Origin: Methylomarinum vadi
Lineage (GTDB): Bacteria > Pseudomonadota > Gammaproteobacteria > Methylococcales > Methylomonadaceae
NCBI RefSeq assembly: GCF_000733935.1
Contig: NZ_JPON01000001.1
Span: 3,418,623-3,482,622, forward strand
Reading direction: 5' to 3'
DNA: 64,000 nt
Position 1 is the stretch's first letter. Every line of letters starts with the position of its first letter. A program made the position numbers and the translations under genes. This document shows positions 19,933 to 28,165 of the stretch, piece after piece. The notes under the pieces were generated by a model, which made no database searches, was not told the origin of the DNA, and saw only the letters and a list, made by a program, of their open reading frames with translations.

Positions 19933-22900
19933 TATTCTTTCTCGGCGGCGGCGCGTTTCAGGAAATGATCGATAACAGCGTTAAAGTGTCTGATATCCAG
20001 CGGTTTGGTCAGGTAATCGGCGAAGCCGGCCTCCTTGCCCCGGGCGATGTCGCGCGGCATCGCGTTGGCGGTGATGGCTATGACCGGAATGTGTCGCGTA
20101 TCGGGGGCGTTTTTTAACACCCGTAGCACTTGATAACCGTCCATGACCGGCATGTTGATGTCGAGCAGGATCAGCTGGGGATCGCGGCTACGGGCCAACT
20201 CTATCCCAAGTTCGGCGGTGTGGGCTGTAAGCAGGTGTATATGCGGACGCCGCTCGATGATCTGGGAAACCAGGCGCAAATTGGATGGATTGTCTTCGAT
20301 GTAAAGCAGCAGGTTGTGCTTGGCCTCGGCCCCGGCGTCGTTTTGTGCCGTTATCGCCCGGACGGACGGCCGTTCGAAAAGCCGGTGGGATTCCGTCTGG
20401 GAGACAGCGGGCAATTCGATGCTGAAGCGACTGCCGACACCAACCTCGCTTTCTACTTTGACGTCGCCTTCCATCATTTCGACGATCCGGCGGGTGATGG
20501 TCAATCCGATACCGGTGCCTTCGATGGCGCTGTTTTCCGCTTCGAGCCGGTGGAAGGGCTTGAATAATTCAGGCAGGCGTTCGGGAGGGATGCCGTGTCC
20601 GGTATCGTCGACATCAATACCGAGAATACTGTCGGCCACTTGCCGTTCCGTAATGGTCACATCGCCGCCTTCCCGGTTGTACTTGATGGCGTTCGAGATC
20701 AGATTGAGCAGCGCCTGTTTCAGTCGGGTGCGATCGGCCCGCACCATACTTCCCGCCAGCTTCTTGTGGCGCAGCCGAATCAGGCGTTTGTCGGCGAGCG
20801 TTCGCGTCAGACCGATACATTCTTCGATAACGGGGCCGAGCTCAACCGGTTCCGATGAGAGCGATAGTCGCCCGGATTCCAGTTTGGCCAGATCCAGGAT
20901 TTCGTTGATCAGTTCGAGGAGATGATGGCCGGCCTTCAAGATTTCCTGCACGTCTTCCTTATGATCGTCGTCCAGACGGTCGTCTATCTCCAGTAATTGT
21001 CCGAAACCGATGATCGCGTTCAGCGGCGTGCGCAGTTCGTGACTCATGCTGGAAAGAAAATCGGATTTGGCCTCGTTGGCGCGGTTGGCGGCATCGCGGG
21101 CATCTATCAAGGCCTGTTCGGCCTGTTTGCGGGCGGAAATGTCGCGCATGACGCCGACAAACAGCAAGTCGTCCTGCAAATGGATTTCGCTGACGGCGAT
21201 TTCCAGCGGAAACACCGAACCGTCCGAACGCAGACCGGTCAGTTCCAGTTGTCTGGCGATGATCTTGCCTTCGCCTTCGTTCAGATAATCTTGGAGATAA
21301 CCGTCGTGTTCGGATCGATAGGGTTCCGGCATCAGGATATTGACCTTGCGGCCGACCACTTCCGCTTCCAGATATCGGAACATGGCGCTCGCTGCCGGGT
21401 TGAACGAGCGGATCACGCCCTGTTTGTCGATCGTGACGACGCCGTCGACCACCGAGGCGATGATATGTTTGAAAATCTGCAAGTTTTTTTCCCGCGCCGC
21501 CAGCGTCAATTCGGTCCGCTTGCGATCGTCTATATCCTGCACCACGCCGAGCATCTGCAGCGAATTGCCGTTGGCGTCGCGTTTCACGTTACCGCGTTCC
21601 GATAGCCAGCGTACCGTGCCGTCGGGCCAGACGACGCGATGCTCGACATCGTAGGGCTCGTCGTTATTCAGGCTACGGTCGATGGCGGCGATCACGGCCG
21701 GACGGTCGTGGGGGTGAATCGCCCTGAGAAAGTTGGCGTAAGACGTTTTCAGCTCGCCTTCGGGATAGCCGAATAATGGCCCGATGCTTTCCGACCAATA
21801 CAGTTCGCCGGTTTTGACATTCCATTCCCAGGTTCCGATATTGGCGTAGAGTTGTCCGCGGCGTAAACGATCCTCGCTTGCCTGCAGGGCATTGAGGGCC
21901 CGCAGGCGTTCGCTGACGTCTTCGGTGATGCCGATAAAATGAGTCACCTGTCCGCGTTCGTCATGCACCGGCGCGATATGCAGCTGATTCCAGAACAACT
22001 CGCCGTTCTTGCGATAGTTCCGCAGTAGCGCCCGGGTTCCCTTTCCTGCCGCGATGGCGGCGCGAAGTTCGGTCAGACCGGGCTGGTCGCGGTCGCCGCC
22101 TTGCAGAAAACGGCAATTTCGACCTACCGCTTCCTCGCGACTGAAACCGGTAATGCGTTCGAAGGAAGGGTTGACGTAGATCAGCGGCATATCTTTCTGC
22201 TGTACATCGGCGATGGTGATGCCGTTATTGCTCGCCGCGACCGCGCGCTGTAACAGACGCAAACGTTGCTCGGCTTCTTTGACTTCGGTGATGTCGGTGC
22301 GGATCGAGACAAATTGATAGGGTTTGCCGCGATCGTCGAAAAAGGGAGTAATGGTCGTTTTAACCCAATAAAGACGGCCGTCCTTACGTCGATTGCAGAT
22401 CTCTCCCTGCCAAATCTGGCCGCTGATGATGACTTGCCATAATTTTTTGAAGAACTCCGGTGGATGTTCGTCCGATTTGACAATGCGATGAGTGCGGCCT
22501 AACAGTTCTTCTCGGACATAGCCGCTGATGTGACAAAATTTGTCGTTGGCGTAAGTGATGTGGCCGGCCCGGTCGGTTACACTAACGATGGCGTGTTCAT
22601 TGATCGCGGTATGTTCACGCTCGAGTTCATAGCGCGAGCTGGCCAGTTCGCGGCGTAAAGTGTTTTTTTGCCGTTTCCAGCGTGCCCAGCGGGTCGCTTC
22701 CCGGATCAAGCTATCGGCTTGAACCGGTTCGGCCAGGAATGCGTCGTGGCCGGGATTGCTGGCCAATACTCGTCGAGTCATCTCCGTATCGGCGGTTAGA
22801 AACAACACCGGAAGATAGGGAGCATTTTCGTGTTCACGTAATAGAGCGGTTAACTCCTGGCCGTCGGCATTCGGCATGAAAACATCCAGGATGAGCACTT

Positions 22901-23810
22901 CGGGTGAAATCTGGTCGATAAGTGTCAGGATTTCCAGGGGGGCGTTTGACGTGCGGACCTGCATGCCGGCCGCACGAAGAGTCGTGGCATGGACGGCGAG
23001 CAAGACAGGGTCGTGGTGTAACAAAAGGACGCGATAAGGGACTTGCGGTTTGCGCGCGGTGAGCGTTTCGAGGATCCCGGGCAAACGATCCTCGACTTGT
23101 GGCCTGGCCAGGTAATGGCTGGCTCCGGCGCGCATTGCTTGCAATCGATGGGACAGGTCATCGTGCCGGCCAATGACGATCAGTGGAATGTTCGCATTCT
23201 GGTCGAGTCCCAATTTGACGATAGCCAATGCTAATTCGTTTTGGTCATTGCACTCTCGGCTATCGAGGATGACAACGGCCGGCAGTTCGGAGCTGGAATG
23301 AGCCAGGGAAAGCCTGAATTGGCCCGGTTCGGCAAAGGGGTGGGGCCGAAAACCGGTCGCCTCGATGTCGTTTATCAATGTATATTTAAATTCACTATCG
23401 CCGGTGATTAAATGGATCAGTGGGGAATCGTTACGGCAGGCGACTGAAATCGATAAGGTGGGTGGCAAAGTAGCATCGCTAGTTTGCTCGCGTGCTATTT
23501 GCTGCATGCAATCGATGAATGAACCGATGGATTGCCAGGTTTCGCCGTCGGGTACCTCGTTGCTTTGCAGCCACGTCGTCAGCCGGTCTTCTAAATTGTA
23601 CGCAATACCGGACAGAGAGGACATACCGAACGTTTCGGCGGCGCCTATTAGGCTATGGAGCAGCCGACGTAACTGCCGGGTTTCGTTAGCTCGCCATTTT
23701 GGGGGGGCGCACAGTCGATATTGGTCGCGAATCGCTTGTATTCGCTGAGGGAGCTCGGCGTTGAATTGTTCGCGCAGGTCGCGCAAAGTTTCGGTAATGT
23801 GGCGGGACAT
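19932..23810 (-). CDS. Soluble hybrid histidine kinase, HPt-REC-REC-PASx4-HK-REC
   Basis: A 1292-residue cytoplasmic signalling protein with no membrane segment. An N-terminal HPt-like domain contains His52 in LLHSLIGAAETF. Two receiver-type domains follow: one degenerate (about 130-250) and one with LILDVFMPNADG (about 260-380). Then come four PAS domains (about 400-895), HisKA (FLSSMSHELRTPLNAIIGF), HATPase_c (NLISNAIKYN, DTGHGIP, GTGIGLTI) and a C-terminal receiver (LILLDINMPVMDG). The combination allows multistep phosphorelay inside one chain. It is the first gene of the operon with the membrane kinase and the HD-GYP regulator, so c-di-GMP turnover is the likely output. Confidence 0.9.
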   Translation of the reverse strand: MSRHITETLRDLREQFNAELPQRIQAIRDQYRLCAPPKWRANETRQLRRLLHSLIGAAETFGMSSLSGIAYNLEDRLTTWLQSNEVPDGETWQSIGSFIDCMQQIAREQTSDATLPPTLSISVACRNDSPLIHLITGDSEFKYTLINDIEATGFRPHPFAEPGQFRLSLAHSSSELPAVVILDSRECNDQNELALAIVKLGLDQNANIPLIVIGRHDDLSHRLQAMRAGASHYLARPQVEDRLPGILETLTARKPQVPYRVLLLHHDPVLLAVHATTLRAAGMQVRTSNAPLEILTLIDQISPEVLILDVFMPNADGQELTALLREHENAPYLPVLFLTADTEMTRRVLASNPGHDAFLAEPVQADSLIREATRWARWKRQKNTLRRELASSRYELEREHTAINEHAIVSVTDRAGHITYANDKFCHISGYVREELLGRTHRIVKSDEHPPEFFKKLWQVIISGQIWQGEICNRRKDGRLYWVKTTITPFFDDRGKPYQFVSIRTDITEVKEAEQRLRLLQRAVAASNNGITIADVQQKDMPLIYVNPSFERITGFSREEAVGRNCRFLQGGDRDQPGLTELRAAIAAGKGTRALLRNYRKNGELFWNQLHIAPVHDERGQVTHFIGITEDVSERLRALNALQASEDRLRRGQLYANIGTWEWNVKTGELYWSESIGPLFGYPEGELKTSYANFLRAIHPHDRPAVIAAIDRSLNNDEPYDVEHRVVWPDGTVRWLSERGNVKRDANGNSLQMLGVVQDIDDRKRTELTLAAREKNLQIFKHIIASVVDGVVTIDKQGVIRSFNPAASAMFRYLEAEVVGRKVNILMPEPYRSEHDGYLQDYLNEGEGKIIARQLELTGLRSDGSVFPLEIAVSEIHLQDDLLFVGVMRDISARKQAEQALIDARDAANRANEAKSDFLSSMSHELRTPLNAIIGFGQLLEIDDRLDDDHKEDVQEILKAGHHLLELINEILDLAKLESGRLSLSSEPVELGPVIEECIGLTRTLADKRLIRLRHKKLAGSMVRADRTRLKQALLNLISNAIKYNREGGDVTITERQVADSILGIDVDDTGHGIPPERLPELFKPFHRLEAENSAIEGTGIGLTITRRIVEMMEGDVKVESEVGVGSRFSIELPAVSQTESHRLFERPSVRAITAQNDAGAEAKHNLLLYIEDNPSNLRLVSQIIERRPHIHLLTAHTAELGIELARSRDPQLILLDINMPVMDGYQVLRVLKNAPDTRHIPVIAITANAMPRDIARGKEAGFADYLTKPLDIRHFNAVIDHFLKRAAAEKE

Positions 23811-24162
23811 CTGGAAAAAAGGTCGTCGTGATTCAACGCTTTAGTTTTTAACAAAAATTATTCCATTTTCAATGAAATTTCTCGGATCTGTCAATTTTAT
23901 CGGTGTCAGTCGGCAACGAGTCTGGTGCTCCTGAAGCTAACAAGTTGATATTGTCGAAAACCCATTTCAAACAGGGTGGTGGGAGTTTGTGATGATTAGG
24001 TACCACAGGGCAAGGCGATACGTTATGTTGAGCAGGGGAAAGTGCATTTTCCAGATCGGGCGCTCAGAAAATGGATTGCGTTAAATGCATAAAAGTCGTA
24101 GTTGTTGACTGTTAACATTTTTCTTTCTTATTGGGGGCTGTTGGTGACTAGAACCAATTTCT
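23811..24162. other. 352-bp spacer upstream of the kinase operon
   Basis: No gene with a start codon is seen. A 30-codon open stretch on the plus strand ending at about 24088 reads ...GKAIRYVEQGKVHF... and looks protein-like, but it is preceded by a stop and lacks a start; it may be a gene relic. The promoter of the kinase operon should lie at the left end. Confidence 0.45.
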
Positions 24163-24420
24163 CTAAACGTTTATTGATGTAATCGGGCCGCCTGGTCGAG
24201 ACCTAAAAAAAACCATTTTGATTTTGGATAGCATCAAGTGGCCGCATGGATTTAGCCCGCCTCTATCATGAAATATTCGGGTTAGGATAGCCTCGTAATC
24301 TTTTTCCGTTGACGGTTTTTCGCTGAGTATGTACGTATCCATTTTTTCTATGAGTATGTGTCTTTGCTCTTCAAGCTTCGCTAATGATTTATCCATATTA
24401 TCGGCTCGGAATTTAACCAA
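24163..24420 (-). CDS. Small protein of unknown function carrying an IS footprint
   Basis: An 85-residue frame beginning MVKFRADNMDKSLAKLEEQR, a charged, probably helical N-terminus. It lies 5 bp downstream of the acylphosphatase gene in the same direction. A 26-bp IS1380-family end with a duplicated TTAG (30 bp, ten codons, coding about LTRIFHDRGG) lies inside it. Without the 30 bp the frame is still open and gives a 75-residue product reading ...YEAILNPCGHLML... I do not recognise the family; the C-terminal half may not be real coding sequence. Confidence 0.45.
   Translation of the reverse strand: MVKFRADNMDKSLAKLEEQRHILIEKMDTYILSEKPSTEKDYEAILTRIFHDRGGLNPCGHLMLSKIKMVFFRSRPGGPITSINV
24256..24281. 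mobile_element. 26-bp IS1380-family end flanked by a 4-bp target duplication (footprint)
   Basis: These 26 bases, beginning CCCGCC and ending ATTCGGG, are identical to the last 26 bases of the IS at 7625-9206. TTAG stands directly on both sides (24252-24255 and 24282-24285). The simplest reading is insertion at TTAG followed by deletion between the CCCG at the left tip of the IS and the CCCG that begins this 26-bp end. Confidence 0.75.
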
Positions 24421-24425
24421 TAAGA

Positions 24426-24698
24426 CTATCGGATATCGAAGCCGTGATATTGCGGTACCTCCGGCAATGGCTTGGTCTGGACCGAGCTGACTTTGGCCAT
24501 GATCGGTCCTTTATGGCACCAGGCGATTAATTTTTCCAGCTGGCTTTTGTTACCGCAGGCGATGATTTCGACTTCGCCGTTACTCAGGTTCTTGGCGTAA
24601 CCGGTCAGGTTCAACTTGTTAGCCTGTTTTTGGGTGAAGGCGCGGAAATAGACGCCTTGTACCCGGCCGCTAACGGTGATGTGGATGGCTTCGATCAT
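24426..24698 (-). CDS. acyP: Acylphosphatase
   Basis: A 90-residue acylphosphatase, normal length for the family, which hydrolyses acyl phosphates such as carbamoyl phosphate. The phosphate-binding loop GRVQGVYFRAFT contains the catalytic Arg, and GYAKNLSNGEVEI contains the catalytic Asn. The start codon overlaps the 3' end of the rlmKL gene by 4 bp, so the two are coupled. The physiological role of bacterial acylphosphatases is unclear. Confidence 0.93.
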   Translation of the reverse strand: MIEAIHITVSGRVQGVYFRAFTQKQANKLNLTGYAKNLSNGEVEIIACGNKSQLEKLIAWCHKGPIMAKVSSVQTKPLPEVPQYHGFDIR

Positions 24699-26878
24699 TT
24701 ACGGATGCTCCAGCAGTAATGGATTTTCGGATTTCTGGCGAAATCTTCCGGTATGGTTTCGGCGCTGATGTCTTCGATAGTCAGATGCGCCAGTTTTTGG
24801 CTATCCATTTTAAAACGGCGGAAGTTGGTGGAAAAATACAAGATACCGTTCGGCGCCAATAAACTCGCGGCATTACTGATCAGGGTGATGTGATCGTTCT
24901 GGATATCGAAGGCTTCGTCCATTTTTTTGGAGTTGGAAAAAGTCGGCGGGTCCAGGAAAATCAAATCGAATTGCGGTTTGATTTTCGCCTGCGCCTGGCT
25001 TTCCAGCCAGGCCATGCAATTGGCCCGCACCAGCTTGTGTTCGTTCCCGATTCCGTTCAAGGCGAAATTGTTTTTGGCCCATTGTAGATAGCTGTTGGAC
25101 ATGTCCACCGTGGTCGACGACACGGCGCCGCCTTTGGCGGCATGCACCGTGGCCGAAGCGGTGTAGGCGAACAGGTTTAAAAAGCGCTTGCCTTGGGCTT
25201 GTTGCTGGATGCGCAGGCGGATGGGGCGGTGGTCGAGGAACAGCCCGGTGTCGAGGTAGTCCTCGAAATTCACCAACAATCGGCAGCCGCCTTCCTCGAC
25301 CACATGGAAATGGCCTTGATCGCCTTGTTTTTCGTATTGCTCGCTGCTTTTTTGCTTGCGACGTATTTTCAGGAAAACCTGGTTCGAGGGAATCTCCAGT
25401 ATTCTGGGAATTTCCGCCATCACGCCGGCGAGGCGGTCGTTGGCCTTGTCTTCGTCGATCGACTTGGGCGCCTCGTATTCCTGGACATTGACCCAGGTTT
25501 TCTCTCCCTGATACACATCGATAGCGACCGCGTATTCCGGTAGGTCGGCGTCGTACAGCCGATAGCAGCGGATATCGTTCTGTTTGGCCCATTTGCGCCA
25601 TTTCTTCAGGTTCTTTTTCAGCCGGTTGGCGAACATCTCCGCCTGACTGTCGCGGCTGTTGTGCAGAATAAGTTCAATCCGGTCTTGCGCGGTCTTGCTT
25701 TTGGGGACGAAGAACGCCTCGGGTTCGATCGCAAAACGCAACAGCTTGCATTCCAGTGCGCCGTTGTAGAGCGTGATCGGTTTCCGGGAACGAATGCCCA
25801 GGCGAAAACCTAATTCCGGATTGCTGATAATTATCGCCGCTTGCCAGCCGACGAAACGTTGTTTCATGATTTCGCCGAATTGACGATACAGTTCGGCGGT
25901 TTGTTCTTCGTCGCCCAGTCGTTCGCCGTAAGGCGGATTGCAGATCACTAAACCCGTGGGCCAACTTTCCGCCGGTTCCGCCAGAGTGATGTCGCGTTTT
26001 TCGACGTGAATCTTATGCAGCAAGCCGGCATTTTCGATGTGTTTCAGCGCGGTGGCCACGGTGCGGCGACTTTGGTCGAAGCCGACTATGACCGGCAAGT
26101 TGGCGATACCGTCCGTTCGGCGTTGTTCGGCTTCTGCGCGCAGCCGTTGCCAAATCTCGGCAGCGTGTTTTTTCCAGCCGAGAAAGCCGAAATACTCCCG
26201 CAGCAATCCGGGGGCGAAATCGGCCGCGATCAGCGCGCCTTCGAGCAACAGCGTACCGGAACCGCACATTGGGTCCAGCAAAGACCCCCCGGCCTTGGCA
26301 ATTTCGGGCCAGCCGCTGCGCAGCAGCATGGCAGCCGCCAGGTTTTCCTTGATCGGCGCGGCGATGCTGGTGTCGCGGTAACCGCGCTTGTGCAGGCTCT
26401 CGCCGGACAGGTCCAGGCTCAATTGCGCAGTCTTGCCCTGCAAATAGACGTTAATATGGATATCGGGTTGTCGGGTGTCGATACGCGGGCGCTTGTGAAA
26501 TTTACTGCGCATTTGATCGACGATCGCGTCCTTCACCTTCAGCGCGCCGAAATGGGTGTTGTTGATCGCTTTGTTGTTTTTAGCGCTGAAGGTGACCGCG
26601 AAACTGCCTTCCGGTTGCAAATGTTCGAACCAGTTGGTCTTCTTGACGCCGTCGTACAAATCCTCTTGCGAGTCGACTTCGAAGTGGTCGAGCTGCAACA
26701 GAATGCGGTTGGCGGTTCGCGACCACAGGCAACAGCGGTAGGCGGTCTCGAGGTCGCCCTCAAATGATACACCGGCTAAGGATTGCCGGATGTTGTTGCC
26801 GCCGAGGCTGCGGATTTCGTCGGCCAACAGCCCTTCCATGGCTTTGGGGGTGGTGGCGAAAAGCGAATATTCTGTCAT
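24695..26878 (-). CDS. rlmL: Bifunctional 23S rRNA methyltransferase RlmKL
   Basis: A protein of about 727 residues that methylates G2445 (N2, RlmL part) and G2069 (N7, RlmK part) of 23S rRNA. The N-terminal THUMP region is followed by the RlmL domain, with LLDPMCGSGTLLLEGA (SAM loop) and the catalytic CNPPYGERLG motif. The C-terminal RlmK domain has RFLNLFAYTASATVHAA and the LIFLDPPTFSNSK motif. Length and order match the fused gammaproteobacterial enzyme. The ATG at 26878 (MTEYSLFATTPKAME) is preferred to the in-frame TTG at 26887. It forms a unit with acyP and probably the small downstream gene. Confidence 0.93.
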   Translation of the reverse strand: MTEYSLFATTPKAMEGLLADEIRSLGGNNIRQSLAGVSFEGDLETAYRCCLWSRTANRILLQLDHFEVDSQEDLYDGVKKTNWFEHLQPEGSFAVTFSAKNNKAINNTHFGALKVKDAIVDQMRSKFHKRPRIDTRQPDIHINVYLQGKTAQLSLDLSGESLHKRGYRDTSIAAPIKENLAAAMLLRSGWPEIAKAGGSLLDPMCGSGTLLLEGALIAADFAPGLLREYFGFLGWKKHAAEIWQRLRAEAEQRRTDGIANLPVIVGFDQSRRTVATALKHIENAGLLHKIHVEKRDITLAEPAESWPTGLVICNPPYGERLGDEEQTAELYRQFGEIMKQRFVGWQAAIIISNPELGFRLGIRSRKPITLYNGALECKLLRFAIEPEAFFVPKSKTAQDRIELILHNSRDSQAEMFANRLKKNLKKWRKWAKQNDIRCYRLYDADLPEYAVAIDVYQGEKTWVNVQEYEAPKSIDEDKANDRLAGVMAEIPRILEIPSNQVFLKIRRKQKSSEQYEKQGDQGHFHVVEEGGCRLLVNFEDYLDTGLFLDHRPIRLRIQQQAQGKRFLNLFAYTASATVHAAKGGAVSSTTVDMSNSYLQWAKNNFALNGIGNEHKLVRANCMAWLESQAQAKIKPQFDLIFLDPPTFSNSKKMDEAFDIQNDHITLISNAASLLAPNGILYFSTNFRRFKMDSQKLAHLTIEDISAETIPEDFARNPKIHYCWSIRK

Positions 26879-27054
26879 TAAGGGCAAAATGAAAAAAAAG
26901 ATAAAAGGACAAGTATTTTACCTTAACGCCTCATTCGCGTGGGATAAAGTCAGGGAGACGAAAGGGGATACGAAATGACTGTTCGGGCCGGTCGTCACCA
27001 TTACATTGGGTTAAGGTTCAAATCGAACAATGCCGATGTTAGTTGTTCGATCTT

Positions 27055-27936
27055 TTAGCGCAGTATCTTGACCCGGTAATCGCCGCCAATGACCAGATAT
27101 TCGGCTTCGCCGCGTAAGGCATGGTGAGGAAGTAGTTCGTTGTAAAACAAAAGCTTGACTACCGGAATCTCGACTTCCAGGATATAGGCGCCGAATTCAC
27201 TGGCAATACTGGGGCGATCGGTAAAAGAAACCAGGCTGTTGAAACGGACTATTTTATGCTGTTTATCGTTGTTTACATCGATACCGTCGTCGTCCAGGGA
27301 ATTGACGCCCCGGTACAGGATTTTGTGTGTGGCGGCAGGGAAGTGGAAGCGCTCTATCACCCATTGGCAAAACTCATAGAGCAAGTCCAACTGCATGTAA
27401 ATGCAGTTGTTGTGGTAGCGGCTGTTCATTTTTTCCTCGATATAGACAAGCCACGATTTGTCCATGAAACTGCCAATTTTTTGCTTATGATAGGTCGGAA
27501 AAAGGCCGAAGCGGCTTTCCACCCAACCCTTTAAAACGGCGCCCTGGGCATTGTTCGAATCCATTCCCCAATCCTGAATCAGTCGCAAATAACTGTTACG
27601 GTAACGGCGTCGGCCGTGTCTATCTTCGCGCAGTCGTTGCTCGCTCTCATAACCGAAAACGACCGCCATATAGTCCTGAAAAGTCCGGCCGCATTGTTCG
27701 CGGCTGTGTTGTCCAGCCAAGAGCTCGAACAAGCCCGGCGCGCTTTCGCGGGTTCCGGCGATATGTACTGGGCAAGGTCGGTCATTGAATGCCTGGCTGG
27801 CGACATAGGCGCTGGATAAGCCGATGAGGTTGGTGCTGTGCCAATGTACCGGAAAATCCGCTGACAAATGTGGGTCCTCTCGCGCAGCGAGGGGTGGACG
27901 GTTTTCGGATTCATCCAGACTATGCAGAGCGGGCAT
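27055..27936 (-). CDS. draT: NAD(+)-dinitrogen-reductase ADP-D-ribosyltransferase (DraT) family protein
   Basis: About 293 residues. HSTNLIGL, NDRPCPVHIAGTRES, PGLFELLAG and FQDYMAVVFGYE are signature blocks of DraT, which inactivates the Fe protein of nitrogenase by ADP-ribosylating an Arg. ILYRGVN supplies the NAD-binding Arg, LVSFTDRP the Ser/Thr block and LRGEAEYLV the catalytic Glu region, as in R-S-E ADP-ribosyltransferases. The ATG at 27936 is chosen; an in-frame TTG at 28017 would add 27 residues. No draG or nif gene is nearby, so the partner glycohydrolase must be elsewhere or absent. Divergent from lnt. Confidence 0.85.
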   Translation of the reverse strand: MPALHSLDESENRPPLAAREDPHLSADFPVHWHSTNLIGLSSAYVASQAFNDRPCPVHIAGTRESAPGLFELLAGQHSREQCGRTFQDYMAVVFGYESEQRLREDRHGRRRYRNSYLRLIQDWGMDSNNAQGAVLKGWVESRFGLFPTYHKQKIGSFMDKSWLVYIEEKMNSRYHNNCIYMQLDLLYEFCQWVIERFHFPAATHKILYRGVNSLDDDGIDVNNDKQHKIVRFNSLVSFTDRPSIASEFGAYILEVEIPVVKLLFYNELLPHHALRGEAEYLVIGGDYRVKILR

Positions 27937-28165
27937 TGACAGTGACGCTGGAAATGAAAGGAAGCGGAATAACGGTTTATTCAGGTATGAAAATTGGCCT
28001 GGGAGTGATGATAGCAAAAAAAGGGAATATTTCCATATTTTAAGTGATGAAATTATCGGCCTATCATTGTTTATGAACTTTCGTTGAATGGGTCTTGTTA
28101 GAGAAATTTTACCCCGTTTGGTAAGTTTGTTAGTCTGTCCCGGCTTTTTCTACCGGACGGAATAC

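Noticed and set aside
23998..24088. Protein-like 30-codon stretch (GKAIRYVEQGKVHF) in the spacer
   Set aside because: Preceded by an in-frame stop and without a start codon; at most a relic, too short to call.
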